Assembly (NCBI RefSeq): GCF_000156375.1
Contig: NZ_DS996355.1
Coordinates: 62,001 to 126,000 of the forward strand
From: Desulfovibrio piger ATCC 29098
GTDB lineage: Bacteria; Desulfobacterota; Desulfovibrionia; Desulfovibrionales; Desulfovibrionaceae
Direction of reading: 5' to 3'
Length of the DNA stretch: 64,000 bases
Shown piece by piece: positions 1-8,600 of this stretch; position 1 is the stretch's first letter; each line of letters starts with the position of its first letter. The translations under genes were made by a program, and so were the position numbers. The notes under the pieces were generated by a model. The model saw nothing but the letters and a program-made list of their open reading frames with translations, did not search any database and had not been told where the DNA came from.

Positions 1-19
1 CGGGTCAACCGGGATGCGC

Positions 20-781
20 CTAGACCAGATACAGTTCCGTCCCGGCTTCCTGGAGCATGTGCTGCCAATGGTCCTCCAGCGGGGCGTTGGAGAACACGGC
101 TTCGATGTCGCAGACATTGGCCACCCGGACCATGGCGGAACGGCCGAATTTGGAGTTGTCCGTAGCCAGGAAGACTCGGCGCGAGCATTCGATGATGGTC
201 CGGGCCACGGAGACTTCCCTGTAGTCGAAGTCCAGCATGTTGCCGTCTTGGTCGATGCCGGAAATGCCGATGATGCCGTAATCCACGCGGAATTCCCGGA
301 TGAAGTTCTCCGCGCTGGGGCCGATGATGCCGTGATCGTGGTGCCGCACCGTGCCGCCGGCCACCACCACGTCGAAGTTGGGGTTGCGGGCCATGATGGC
401 GGCCACATTGAGGTTGTTGGTCAGCACCCGCAGATTGTTGTGACCCAGCAGGGCATAGGCGACTTCTTCGGTGGTGGTGCCCAGGTTGATGCAGATGGAG
501 GCTCCGTCGGGGATATGCTTGGCCAGCATCTGGGCGATGGCCTTTTTTTCAGGCAGGAACAGCTTTTTCCGCTGCTCGTAAAGGATGTTCTCCGTGCTCA
601 GCGGCATGCCGACACCGCCGTGGAACCGCTGCACCTTGCCTTGTCCGGCCAGGGTATTGATGTCCTTGCGGATGGTCTGCGGGGTCACGGAAAAACACTT
701 GGTGAGCTCATCGATGGTGGCATAGCCACGCGCGTTGAGCATGTGCAGCAGGGCCTGGTGGCGTTCCGATGTCTTGGTCAT
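20..781 (-). CDS. DeoR/GlpR-family transcriptional repressor
   Basis: The 253-residue product has the two-domain DeoR layout. The N-terminal winged helix (about residues 6-60) contains the recognition segment VTPQTIRKDINTL and the RFHGG motif. The C-terminal sugar-phosphate sensing domain (about 75-235) contains the NLGTTTEEVA phosphate-binding loop, the VLTNN motif and GIIGISGID. Length is normal for the family. It is transcribed away from the TRAP operon that starts at 1111, and the shared 330-base gap holds a GlpR-like operator (864-886), so local control of the TRAP genes and autoregulation are likely. The inducer cannot be read from the sequence; a phosphorylated sugar or glycerol 3-phosphate is usual for the family. 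Confidence 0.9.
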   Translation of the reverse strand: MTKTSERHQALLHMLNARGYATIDELTKCFSVTPQTIRKDINTLAGQGKVQRFHGGVGMPLSTENILYEQRKKLFLPEKKAIAQMLAKHIPDGASICINLGTTTEEVAYALLGHNNLRVLTNNLNVAAIMARNPNFDVVVAGGTVRHHDHGIIGPSAENFIREFRVDYGIIGISGIDQDGNMLDFDYREVSVARTIIECSRRVFLATDNSKFGRSAMVRVANVCDIEAVFSNAPLEDHWQHMLQEAGTELYLV

Positions 782-863
782 GGAGCTTCCTGATGGGAAT
801 GAGGATGTCGCAATATACTGGAATGACAGGGCCCGCGCAAGTTGCCCCCGGACCTCGGGAAGA

Positions 864-907
864 AAATGTTTCGTTTTCGAACTTCTATTATCAAAAAACG
901 AAAATTG
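864..907. promoter_or_regulatory. GlpR/DeoR-like operator region
   Basis: The dyad AATGTTTCGTTTTCGAACTT (864-883) resembles the GlpR pattern of TGTTCG and CGAACA half-sites around a short AT spacer. A further inverted half-site, AAACGAAAATTG, lies at 896-907. The element is AT-rich in a GC-rich genome and lies between the divergent repressor and TRAP genes. The rest of the 782-1110 gap shows no gene. Binding is inferred. Confidence 0.5.
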
Positions 908-1110
908 ATTGACGCGGAGCCTGTCTAAGGCTTATGACAAAAACAAGTATATACGCCTGTTTTCCCGGTATCCTGTCGGGATCGGCCCCCGGATCCGGCA
1001 TCCGGCCCGGCCAGATGGTTTGCTTTGTGAAACAGGTGGCCTGACGGGCACAAGGCCGTCAGGGTGCGGAAAAGGGGCTCCTTATCTCAATCCCAAATCA
1101 GCAGAGGTGG

Positions 1111-2115
1111 ATGATGAAACGTATCGTTGCACTGCTTTTGGCCTGCGCCTTTGTCATGGGTGCGCTGGCTGCGCCTGCCATGGCTGCCAAGACCATCGTC
1201 ATCAAGATCGCCGGCATGAAGCCCGAAGGTGAACCGGAAACCATCGGCATGCACAAGTTCGGCCAGTATCTGAAGGAACTCTCCGGCGGCAAATACGAAG
1301 TGCAGGTCTTCCCCAACAGTACCCTGGGCAAGGAAGACGCCTACATCGCCAGCACCCGTAAGGGCATCATCCAGATGTGTGCCACGGGTACCCAGACTTC
1401 GGCCCTGCATCCCGCCATGGCCATGCTGGAAACCCCCATGCTGTACGACAGCTATGACCATGCCCGCCGCGCCATGGAAGGCGAGACCTTCAAGCTGATC
1501 AATGAAGGCTTCACCGAAAAGTCCGGTCTGCGTACCCTGAACGCCTTCCCTCTGGGCTTCCGTCACTTCTACACCAAGAAGCCCCTGAACAGCGTCAATG
1601 ATGTGAAGGGCCTGCGCATGCGCGTGCCCAACATCCCCCTGTACACCAACTTTGCCAAGGAATGCGGCATCAGCGGCCAGCCCATGCCCTTCGCCGAAGT
1701 GCCCAGCGCTCTTGACCAGGGTGTCATCGACGGCGGCGACAGCCCCCTGTCCGACATCGTTGCTCTGAAGATGTACGAGATCACCCCCCAGATCACCCTG
1801 ACCGGTCACATCCTGGTGATCCACTCCCTGTACATCAACGAAAAGTTCTACCAGAAGCTGCCGGAACAGGACAAGGCCTGGTTCAACGAAGCCGCCAAGC
1901 GCGCTGCTGACGACATCTGGCAGATGGTGGAAGAAGGCGACGCCAAGGCCATCGAGACCATCAAGGCCGCCAAGGGCTCTGTGAATACTCCTTCCAAGGA
2001 ATTCCACGACTACATGGTGGAAGCGGGCAAGCGCAGCTGGAAGCTGTTCTATGACACCGTTCCCAATGCCAAGGAAATCCTGGAAAGCGCCGCCAGCTAC
2101 CGCGACGCGAAGTAA
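1111..2115 (+). CDS. dctP: TRAP transporter substrate-binding protein DctP
   Basis: This 334-residue periplasmic protein captures an organic anion for the TRAP permease encoded next to it. A signal peptide is clear (MKRIVALLLACAF, ending near AMA-A at about residue 25). The DctP fold is supported by the FPNSTLGKE segment and by GLRMRVP at about 175-181, whose arginine binds the substrate carboxylate in this family. An AGAGGTGG ribosome site precedes ATG-ATG at 1111/1114, so the start may be either codon. It leads the dctPQM operon and lies opposite the DeoR-type regulator. Substrate is unknown: dicarboxylates, sugar acids and keto acids are all known for the family. Confidence 0.9.
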   Translation: MMKRIVALLLACAFVMGALAAPAMAAKTIVIKIAGMKPEGEPETIGMHKFGQYLKELSGGKYEVQVFPNSTLGKEDAYIASTRKGIIQMCATGTQTSALHPAMAMLETPMLYDSYDHARRAMEGETFKLINEGFTEKSGLRTLNAFPLGFRHFYTKKPLNSVNDVKGLRMRVPNIPLYTNFAKECGISGQPMPFAEVPSALDQGVIDGGDSPLSDIVALKMYEITPQITLTGHILVIHSLYINEKFYQKLPEQDKAWFNEAAKRAADDIWQMVEEGDAKAIETIKAAKGSVNTPSKEFHDYMVEAGKRSWKLFYDTVPNAKEILESAASYRDAK

Positions 2116-2226
2116 CATCTGGATATCGGGGGATGCCGCATGGGGCGGCGTCCCCCTTTTTCGACCCTGAACCACGCATGCAGACACCGCAGCAGCGGTT
2201 TTTCTTCCGATATGCAGGGGGATACG

Positions 2227-2808
2227 ATGAGCGGCGAAACCAAAACGACGCCCGCGACGGCTCCCGGGCAGCCGGCTGCCGAAACCAGGCACGGTTTGTC
2301 TGGCGAACTGCTTTTTGAAATTTTCTGTGCGGTCATCTTTCTGGGGATGATCGGTCTGGTCTTCTATAATGCCTTTTTGCGCTATGTATTTGGCGGAAGT
2401 TATCCCCCCAGCGAGGAATGGGCGCGCTTTCTCTTCATCTACATCACCTTTTTCGGTGCCATTGAGGCGTTCTACTGGAAAAAGCACATCGCGGTGGACA
2501 TGTTTGTGGACATGTTCTCGGGCATGACCCGCAAATGCATAGAGATCCTGGCCATTTTGCTGACCATGGGCGCTCTGGGGCTGCTGCTTGACGGCGGCAT
2601 CACCTATGTGCTGCAGACCATCGATACCAACTCGGTCGCCACCAACGTCAACATGGCCTTCATCAACAGCACGCTGCCCATCATGGCCTTTACGGCCATC
2701 CTTATCTGCCTGCGGGATCTGATCGCCATCGTGCGCCGTCCCGCCAGCAGCTTCGTCAAGGCGACGGAAGAGGAAAAGATCGAGCAGGAAATCAGCAAGG
2801 AGTTGTAG
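2227..2808 (+). CDS. dctQ: TRAP transporter small permease DctQ
   Basis: The 193-residue integral membrane protein has four predicted helices, as expected for DctQ, including LLFEIFCAVIFLGMIGLVFY near residue 25 and the family motif around RYVFGGSYPPSEEWARF. I chose ATG 2227 because GCAGGGGG lies just upstream; the open frame continues to 2140, but that adds a basic, unlikely leader. It lies 111 bases after dctP and 3 bases before dctM. It forms the sodium-driven uptake complex with DctM and receives substrate from DctP. Confidence 0.88.
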   Translation: MSGETKTTPATAPGQPAAETRHGLSGELLFEIFCAVIFLGMIGLVFYNAFLRYVFGGSYPPSEEWARFLFIYITFFGAIEAFYWKKHIAVDMFVDMFSGMTRKCIEILAILLTMGALGLLLDGGITYVLQTIDTNSVATNVNMAFINSTLPIMAFTAILICLRDLIAIVRRPASSFVKATEEEKIEQEISKEL

Positions 2809-2811
2809 GGT

Positions 2812-4098
2812 ATGGAGCTTTTTCTTTTCCTCGGCAGCCTCTTTGCGTTCCTGTTCGTAGGCATCCCCATCTCCATGGTGCTGGTGCTGTGCTCCATCGT
2901 GCTCATGTGGCATTCCGGCATGTGGGACAGCATGATCATCCCCTCCACCATGCTGGACGGGGCCAACAACTATCCCCTCATGGCCATCCCCTTCTTCGTC
3001 TTTGCCGGCGAGATCATGGCCGAGGGCGGCCTGTCCAAACGCGTGGTGCAGCTGGCCCAGCTCATGATCGGTCGCGTGCGCGGTGGTCTTGGTTATGCCG
3101 CCATCATCTCCAGCGTGATCTTTGCCGGTCTGATGGGCAGCTCCGTGGGTGAAGCCGCGGCCCTGGGCGGCCTGTTGTTGCCCATGATGGCCGAAGTGGG
3201 CTACAAGCCCGGTCGTGCGGGCGGCGTCATCGCCTCGGGCGCCATCCTTGGCCCCATCATCCCGCCCAGCACCAACTTCATTCTGCTGGGTGCGACCATC
3301 AGCGGCCTGTCCATCACCAAACTGTTCATGATCGGCCTGTTCCCGGGCATCTTCATCGGTCTTGCCCTGATGGTGGTCTGGTTCTTCATCGTGCGTATCG
3401 ATGGTTACAACGAGACCATCACCTTCACGCGCGAAGAAAAGTGGAAGATCATCCGTGATGCCACCCCGGCCTTCATGATGCCCGTGCTGCTGCTGGGCGG
3501 TATCCGTTTCGGCGTGTTCACGCCTACGGAAGGCGGTGCCTTCGCGGCCATCTACGCCATCATCGTCTGTGTGGGCTACTACCGGGAACTGAGCTTCCGC
3601 GGTCTGCTGCGGGTCAGTGCCCGTGCGGCGCGGACCACCGCTGTGGTCATGCTCATCGTGGCCACGGCCACGGCCGTGGGCTGGTTCATCACCATCGCCC
3701 AGATCCCCAACCAGGTGACCGATTTGTTCCGGCCGCTCATCGACAGCCCCGTGCTCCTGCTGTTGGCCATCAACGTTTTCCTGCTCTTGGTGGGCATGGT
3801 CATGGACCTGACCCCCAACATCCTGATCTTTGCTCCGGTGTTCTATCCCCTGATCACCCAGGCCGGCATCGACCCGTACTTCTTCGGCCTGCTGTTCATC
3901 CTGAACCTGGGCATCGGTGTCATCACCCCGCCCGTGGGCACGGTGCTCTACGTGGTCTGTGGCGTGGGCAACATCAAGATCACCAAGCTGGTGCAGGGCA
4001 TGCTGCCGTTCCTGGTGACGGAGATCATCATGCTCTTCCTGCTCCTCTTCTTCCCCTCGCTCTCCCTTACGCCGCTCAACTGGCTTATGGGAGGCTAG
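2812..4098 (+). CDS. dctM: TRAP transporter large permease DctM
   Basis: The 428-residue DctM subunit is highly hydrophobic with about 12 predicted helices and carries out sodium-coupled translocation. Family landmarks include GIPISMVLV near the N terminus, NNYPLMAIPFFVFAGEIM (about 45-62), a GSSVGEAAALG loop, GPIIPPSTNF (about 145) and GVITPPVGTVLY near residue 370. Length is typical. The gene starts 3 bases after dctQ, suggesting translational coupling, and a strong intrinsic terminator follows at 4118-4146, closing the operon. Confidence 0.92.
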   Translation: MELFLFLGSLFAFLFVGIPISMVLVLCSIVLMWHSGMWDSMIIPSTMLDGANNYPLMAIPFFVFAGEIMAEGGLSKRVVQLAQLMIGRVRGGLGYAAIISSVIFAGLMGSSVGEAAALGGLLLPMMAEVGYKPGRAGGVIASGAILGPIIPPSTNFILLGATISGLSITKLFMIGLFPGIFIGLALMVVWFFIVRIDGYNETITFTREEKWKIIRDATPAFMMPVLLLGGIRFGVFTPTEGGAFAAIYAIIVCVGYYRELSFRGLLRVSARAARTTAVVMLIVATATAVGWFITIAQIPNQVTDLFRPLIDSPVLLLLAINVFLLLVGMVMDLTPNILIFAPVFYPLITQAGIDPYFFGLLFILNLGIGVITPPVGTVLYVVCGVGNIKITKLVQGMLPFLVTEIIMLFLLLFFPSLSLTPLNWLMGG

Positions 4099-4117
4099 GT
4101 CCACCCGCTTCCCGTCA

Positions 4118-4146
4118 TGCGGGGCCCCTTCGGGGGCCCTTTTTTT
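4118..4146 (+). terminator. Intrinsic terminator of dctPQM
   Basis: A GC hairpin (GGGGCCC, CTTC loop, GGGGGCCC) is followed by seven T residues, 20 bases after the dctM stop. The stretch from 4147 to about 4445 shows no convincing gene; an 86-codon open frame in it has no family signature and no good ribosome site. Confidence 0.9.
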
Positions 4147-4445
4147 ATGCCCTGTGGCTTGGGATGGCAGACCGTCAGCCGGGCAGAGGGGATGGCCCCC
4201 CGCAGCAGAGAGAACATGAAGGGAATGGCTCCCGGAAGGATGAGCGTAGGGCAGGGAGGCGGCGGGCGCAGGCAAGGGCAGGGCCGCTGCCTTTCCATCA
4301 GCCTGACGCTGTCCGGCCTTGAGGAATATCGTACCCTGATGAGGGGACTGGAGGTGGCCCAGTGTTTTCTTTGTTGACCGGCTGTCAGGGAATCCCGTCA
4401 GATCCTGTTTGTTGCGGGAGGGGAGCGGAAGAAGGTGGATGGTCA

Positions 4446-4478
4446 TAAAAAAGCATCTCCGGTGGAGATGCTTTTATG
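4446..4478. terminator. Intrinsic terminator downstream of panF
   Basis: The near-perfect hairpin AAAAGCATCTCC-GGT-GGAGATGCTTTT has A and T tails on both sides, so it can work in either direction. It lies 26 bases past the end of panF, which reads leftward. Confidence 0.85.
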
Positions 4479-4503
4479 TTTTGAGTCTTTGTTACCGGAG
4501 GAC

Positions 4504-5958
4504 TCAGGCCGGACGTGACTTCCCCAGCCTGTTCCCCAGCAAAAAGGCCAGCAGCGCCGCGAGGGTCGAGGGCACGATGGCATGGATGCCGTACATGGGG
4601 GGCTTGAGGACGCTCAGGGCAAAGAAACAGGCCACGCCCACCAGGATGGAGCTCAGGGCACCGGCCGCATTGGCCTTGCGCCAGTACAGGCCCAGCAGCA
4701 GAGGCCAGAGGAAAGTGGCTTCCAGACCGCCGAACGCGAACAGGTTGATCCAGACCAGCAGATCCGGCGGCTCCAGGGCCGCCACGAAGACGACGGCACC
4801 GATGGCGGCCGTACAGCCCAGGCTGAAGCGTTTGATGCGCTGCAAGGGCATGCGGCTGCTGTCGCCCTTCAGGATGTACTGTACATAAAGGTCTTTGATT
4901 ATGGCGGCTGAGGCCAGGAGCAGCATGGAGTCCACCGTGGACATGATGGCCGCCAGAGGCCCGGCAATGAAGACACCGGCCCAGAACGGCGGCAGCAGCT
5001 CAAGTATCAGGCTGGGCATGGCCATGTCGCCCACAGCCAGGCCGGGGATGACGGCTCGTCCCAGCGCTCCGGCCAGATGGACGCTCAGCAGCAGGAAGCC
5101 GATGATGACCGTGCCCATGATCATGGCGCTGTGCATGGCCCGTGAGTCCTTGTAGCCCATGCAGCGCTGGCTCGTCTGGGGCAGGCCCAGCACGCCCAGG
5201 CCCACCAGTACCCAGAACGAGAGGATCATGGGCTGGGGCACGGCATCCCCGGGGCCTGTGGGCGTGATGAGGCCGGGATCGATGGCCTTGAGGCGCAGCA
5301 TGCAGGCTTCCATGCCGCCGCCGGCCTGGACCACCGCCAGCAGCACCACCACGGAGGCCACGGTCATGACGATGCCCTGCATGGCATCGGTAAGGACCAC
5401 GGCGCGGAAGCCGCCCAGCGCGGTATAGGCGATGACCGTGATGCCGAAAAGCGCCAGCCCGACTTCATAAGGGTAGCCGGTGATGGCCTGGAACAGACGG
5501 GCCCCGCCGATGAACTGGGCCGTCATGGCCGCCACGAAGAAGACCAGAAGGGCCAGGGAGCAGAGGATGGCTACCGCGTCGCTGCCGTAACGGACGCGCA
5601 GGTAGTCGGTGATGGTCACGGCCTTCATGGCCCGGGCTTCCATGGCGAAGCGTTTGCCCAGGACCCCGATGGTCAGGAAGACGGTGGGCATCTGGATCAT
5701 GGCCAGCAGGACCCAGCTCAGACCCACGGTATAGGCCACACCCGGTCCGCCGATGAAACTGCTGGCGCTGGTATAGCTGGCCACCACGGTCATGGCCAGC
5801 ACAAAGCCGCCCATGGAGCGGCTGCCCAGAAAGTATTCCTCAAGGAAGCCCGACGCGTTCTCGTGCTTGCGGGAAAGTTTTCCGGCCCACAGGGCCACCA
5901 CAAAGGACAGCGCCAGATACAGGACGATGGGGAGCAGCGTGGAGGAAGCGGCAGTCAT
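4504..5958 (-). CDS. panF: Sodium/pantothenate symporter
   Basis: The 484-residue sodium:solute symporter imports pantothenate for coenzyme A synthesis. About 13 hydrophobic segments are visible. PanF/SSS markers include EEYFLGSRSMGGFVLAMTVV (about 41-60), SYTSASSFIGGPG (about 63), the TALGGFRAVVLTD signature near residue 187, GLPQTSQRCMGYKDS (about 262) and VDSMLLLASAAI near 345. The start overlaps the stop of yhdT as ATGA at 5955-5958, the same pairing and order as in enterobacteria, which supports the pantothenate assignment over other SSS substrates. A terminator follows at 4446-4478. Confidence 0.9.
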   Translation of the reverse strand: MTAASSTLLPIVLYLALSFVVALWAGKLSRKHENASGFLEEYFLGSRSMGGFVLAMTVVASYTSASSFIGGPGVAYTVGLSWVLLAMIQMPTVFLTIGVLGKRFAMEARAMKAVTITDYLRVRYGSDAVAILCSLALLVFFVAAMTAQFIGGARLFQAITGYPYEVGLALFGITVIAYTALGGFRAVVLTDAMQGIVMTVASVVVLLAVVQAGGGMEACMLRLKAIDPGLITPTGPGDAVPQPMILSFWVLVGLGVLGLPQTSQRCMGYKDSRAMHSAMIMGTVIIGFLLLSVHLAGALGRAVIPGLAVGDMAMPSLILELLPPFWAGVFIAGPLAAIMSTVDSMLLLASAAIIKDLYVQYILKGDSSRMPLQRIKRFSLGCTAAIGAVVFVAALEPPDLLVWINLFAFGGLEATFLWPLLLGLYWRKANAAGALSSILVGVACFFALSVLKPPMYGIHAIVPSTLAALLAFLLGNRLGKSRPA

Positions 5959-6281
5959 GGACGTTCCTCCTGACCGGGATGATGCTCGTGGGAAGAGGGA
6001 ACTTCCGGCGCCTGCGACGCATCGTCATCGTCAAGGGGCATGTCCTTGAAGAAAAAGCGTACCAGTCCCCAGACGAGCAGGCAGGCCACAGGGTAGCCCA
6101 GCACGCAACTGTAGAAGAACCAGTCCGGCATGCCCAGCGTATAACCGTAGTTGTCCGGGGAGTCGCTCCCCAGTCCGTAGGCTGTCAGATACCACCAGAG
6201 AAAATACAGGGCATAGGCGGCCAGGGCAAACAGGGCTTCCCGGTTCGCCTGAAGGAAACGCTTGTCGTTTTTGCGGGCCAT
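5955..6281 (-). CDS. yhdT: YhdT-family small membrane protein (DUF997)
   Basis: The 108-residue protein has two hydrophobic segments (about residues 15-35 and 50-75) with the motifs FLWWYLTAYGLG and GMPDWFFYSCVLGYP that typify YhdT. It has an acidic, histidine-rich tail (DDDDASQAPE, SSHEHHP). The frame extends upstream to 6629, but ATG 6281 gives the canonical MARKNDKRF start. Its stop overlaps the panF start by four bases, so translation is coupled. YhdT is thought to be an accessory of PanF; its exact role is not established. Confidence 0.85.
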   Translation of the reverse strand: MARKNDKRFLQANREALFALAAYALYFLWWYLTAYGLGSDSPDNYGYTLGMPDWFFYSCVLGYPVACLLVWGLVRFFFKDMPLDDDDASQAPEVPSSHEHHPGQEERP

Positions 6282-6522
6282 GGATACTCCGGGGCTGAAA
6301 GGGACGGGACGGCCACTGCTCCCGTCAGTATGACAGAGTGTGCGGCCGTAGTCGAGCAGGCAGCCACGAAGGAAAAGCATCCCGCCGGGATAGGGGAATA
6401 ACGGGCAGTTGCTGCCTTCTGTTCCGCAAGTATCGTGCATGCCGCGGCAGACGTTTCCGCTTTGACCTGAAGGATCGTCATGCGTAGGCTGGCGGGAACA
6501 CGTCGTACGGAGAGCGAAGACC

Positions 6523-7524
6523 ATGAACATGCTTGCCACCATCGATCTGGGCGGGACCCACTGCCGTTTTGCCCGCTTTGCTGTCACGGCCCACGGGCTG
6601 GCTCTGGAGGCTGTGGAAACGTGCCCCACAGCTCGTCTGCAGGACGGTAGTGCTGTCTTGGCACAGTGGGAAAGCTGCCTGCATACCCCATTGTCTCAGG
6701 TCGCCGCGCTGGTCATGGGCGTTGCCGGGCCTGTGCAGGATGGTCTGCGCGCCCGTCTGAGCAACGCCCCTTTGCGGATTGATCTGAACGCCGTCATGCC
6801 GCAGTTCGGTCTGCGTCGCGCCCGCGTGGTCAATGATTTCGTCTGCGAGGCCTGCTCCTGCCTGACCCGGGTGGGGGAGCGGTCCCGGCATCTGCTGGGA
6901 CCGGTCGACATCCCTTGTCCGTCGCATCGCTCTTCCGGGGGGGCGCTTGCGCCTGTGGCCGTACTGGGGGCCGGTACGGGGCTGGGCTCCGGCTGGCTGG
7001 TCCCGCAGATGGATAACGGACTGCTGCGCTGGTCGCCCCTGCCGTCAGAGGCGGGGCATCAGGTCTTTGCCTTTTTGGGGCGGGAGGAAGAGGAGTTCGC
7101 GGCTTTTGCCCGTAAACGGCTGGAGCGGCCGCTGCTGCGCCCTGACGATGTGGTCACGGGGCGAGGGCTGGCCGTGCTGCATCAGTTCCTGACAGGCCGG
7201 GAGCTGACGCCTGCCGCTGCCGCGGCCGAAGGGCTGGCGGAGGATCAGCCGACCCTGCGCTGGTATGCCCGCTTTCTGGGGCGGACCTGTGCGCACTGGG
7301 GGCTGTCCACGTTGTGCTACAGTGGTCTGTTCCTCACCGGCGGCATGGTGTTGCGCAATCCTGCCGTCACGGAACATCCGGCTTTTGCGGAAGGTTTTTT
7401 CATGGCTCCGGAGCTGGGGGTGCTGGAGCGCATCCCTGTCCGCCGTTATGCGGACGCGCACAGCGGACTGTGGGGCGCGGCCTGGCTGGGGGCAGGCCTG
7501 GCCGGTCTGCCGGCAGGGAGATAG
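6523..7524 (+). CDS. glk: Glucokinase
   Basis: The 333-residue protein is an ATP-dependent glucokinase of the bacterial Glk type. The N-terminal phosphate-binding motif IDLGGTHCRFA lies at about residues 7-17. VVNDFVCEA holds the catalytic aspartate (about 105), and VLGAGTGLGSGWL (about 148-160) and LPSEAGHQ (about 180) complete the glucose site. LFLTGGMVLRN near 270 matches the second phosphate motif. A ribosome site GGAG lies 10 bases before the start. A terminator follows at 7586. It probably feeds glucose 6-phosphate to central metabolism; with the glycogen operon at 24-33 kb it could recycle glucose released from storage. Confidence 0.88.
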   Translation: MNMLATIDLGGTHCRFARFAVTAHGLALEAVETCPTARLQDGSAVLAQWESCLHTPLSQVAALVMGVAGPVQDGLRARLSNAPLRIDLNAVMPQFGLRRARVVNDFVCEACSCLTRVGERSRHLLGPVDIPCPSHRSSGGALAPVAVLGAGTGLGSGWLVPQMDNGLLRWSPLPSEAGHQVFAFLGREEEEFAAFARKRLERPLLRPDDVVTGRGLAVLHQFLTGRELTPAAAAAEGLAEDQPTLRWYARFLGRTCAHWGLSTLCYSGLFLTGGMVLRNPAVTEHPAFAEGFFMAPELGVLERIPVRRYADAHSGLWGAAWLGAGLAGLPAGR

Positions 7525-7585
7525 CCGGATCTTCCATAATAGAGACTTCGGCATCCCGGCGAGGAAAAGCCGGAGCAAAAACGAG

Positions 7586-7621
7586 AAGACGCAGATCCAG
7601 GGACCTGCGTCTTTTCATTTT
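7586..7621 (+). terminator. Intrinsic terminator after glk
   Basis: The stem AAGACGCAG / CTGCGTCTT is followed by TTCATTTT, 60 bases past the glucokinase stop. The remainder of the gap up to 7947 shows no gene. Confidence 0.8.
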
Positions 7622-7775
7622 GTGCGGGACCGTCGTGGGCCTTGTAACAAGAGAATCCGGCAGGCGTGCCTGCCGGATAGAGGAGGGATCAGGAGGTTGC
7701 GGGGAGGCCTCCGGCCTGGTGTGGGACGGAAGGGGGGAGAGGAGCCTTTCCTGCCATCTCACCAGATGGATATTT

Positions 7776-7800
7776 TTTATTTAACGATCGTTTGAATGTC
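7776..7800. promoter_or_regulatory. Candidate TetR operator
   Basis: The perfect 10-base palindrome AACGATCGTT (7783-7792) sits in an AT-rich stretch about 155 bases before the tetR-like start. A related AT-rich segment, AATCGATTGATTGAC, lies nearer the gene at about 7890. Operator function is inferred from symmetry and position only. Confidence 0.35.
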
Positions 7801-7947
7801 AATAGGGAGAGAAAGCCTTTTACGCGGGAAGAGCAACCAAAATATCCCTACTGTACTGAGAAAGATGGGCGGAGGATGTCTCTATTTTTAATCGATTGAT
7901 TGACTAAAATAATGGAGAGCGTTACGGTCCGGAATAGGAGGAAGAGT

Positions 7948-8589
7948 ATGGACGATATGCCGGAGGACAAAAGGCGCAGCAAAGGGGAAGCGACCCGTAT
8001 GGCCTTGCTGGAAGCGGCCCTGGTCCTGTTTGGGGAACGCGGCTTCGAGGGGACGAGCACTCGCGACATCGCCGGGCTGGCCGGTTGCAATCAGGGGCTC
8101 ATATCTTTTCATTTCGGCGGCAAGGAAGGCCTGTACGACGCGGCCCGCACCGTTATCTTCGATAATCTGGGCAGCATCGTGCGCCCCATGACGCACCGCC
8201 TGGAGGAGGCTCTGTCTGCGGAGACGGATGCCGCAACGCTGTGCGGCATATTGCAGGCAGAGATCACGTCGATCCTAACCTCATTCATACGGAAACAGCA
8301 TCACCAGTCCTGGTTCCTGCTGCTGCGGCGTTCGCTGCATGTGGGCGACGAAAAAACGCGGGAGCTGCATTCGGCTCTGTTCCTGCCCCTGCTGGACGTC
8401 ATCGGTCGCATACTGGCAAAGGCCGGTCCCGCAGAAGACAGCGCCCTGAAAGCCTTCCTGCTGGTGGATATGGCGTTCAGCATCCTGCGGGATTACCCCA
8501 TGTTTGCCGCCATTTCCCCTGCGCGTGATGCGGAGGCGGATGCCCGGGATCTGGTCGGGATGCTCTTCCGGGGGATCCTGTCCCGCTGA
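7948..8589 (+). CDS. TetR-family transcriptional regulator
   Basis: The 213-residue regulator has a standard N-terminal TetR helix-turn-helix (about residues 13-60): TRMALLEAALVLFGERGFEG, then TSTRDIAGLAGC and LISFHFGGKEGLYDA. The C-terminal half is helical and resembles the CecR/YbiH ligand domain. I chose ATG 7948 for its strong AGGAGG site; the frame runs back to 7900. The next gene, 11 bases downstream, encodes an HlyD-like adaptor, the same pairing as E. coli cecR-ybhG, so it probably represses this efflux locus in response to a toxic compound. Confidence 0.88.
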   Translation: MDDMPEDKRRSKGEATRMALLEAALVLFGERGFEGTSTRDIAGLAGCNQGLISFHFGGKEGLYDAARTVIFDNLGSIVRPMTHRLEEALSAETDAATLCGILQAEITSILTSFIRKQHHQSWFLLLRRSLHVGDEKTRELHSALFLPLLDVIGRILAKAGPAEDSALKAFLLVDMAFSILRDYPMFAAISPARDAEADARDLVGMLFRGILSR

Positions 8590-8600
8590 AGGAGGGAAAG

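Noticed and set aside
1087-4446. A 1119-codon open frame antisense to the TRAP operon
   Set aside because: It overlaps three well-supported genes and encodes low-complexity His/Asp/Gly-rich sequence, typical of antisense frames in GC-rich coding DNA.
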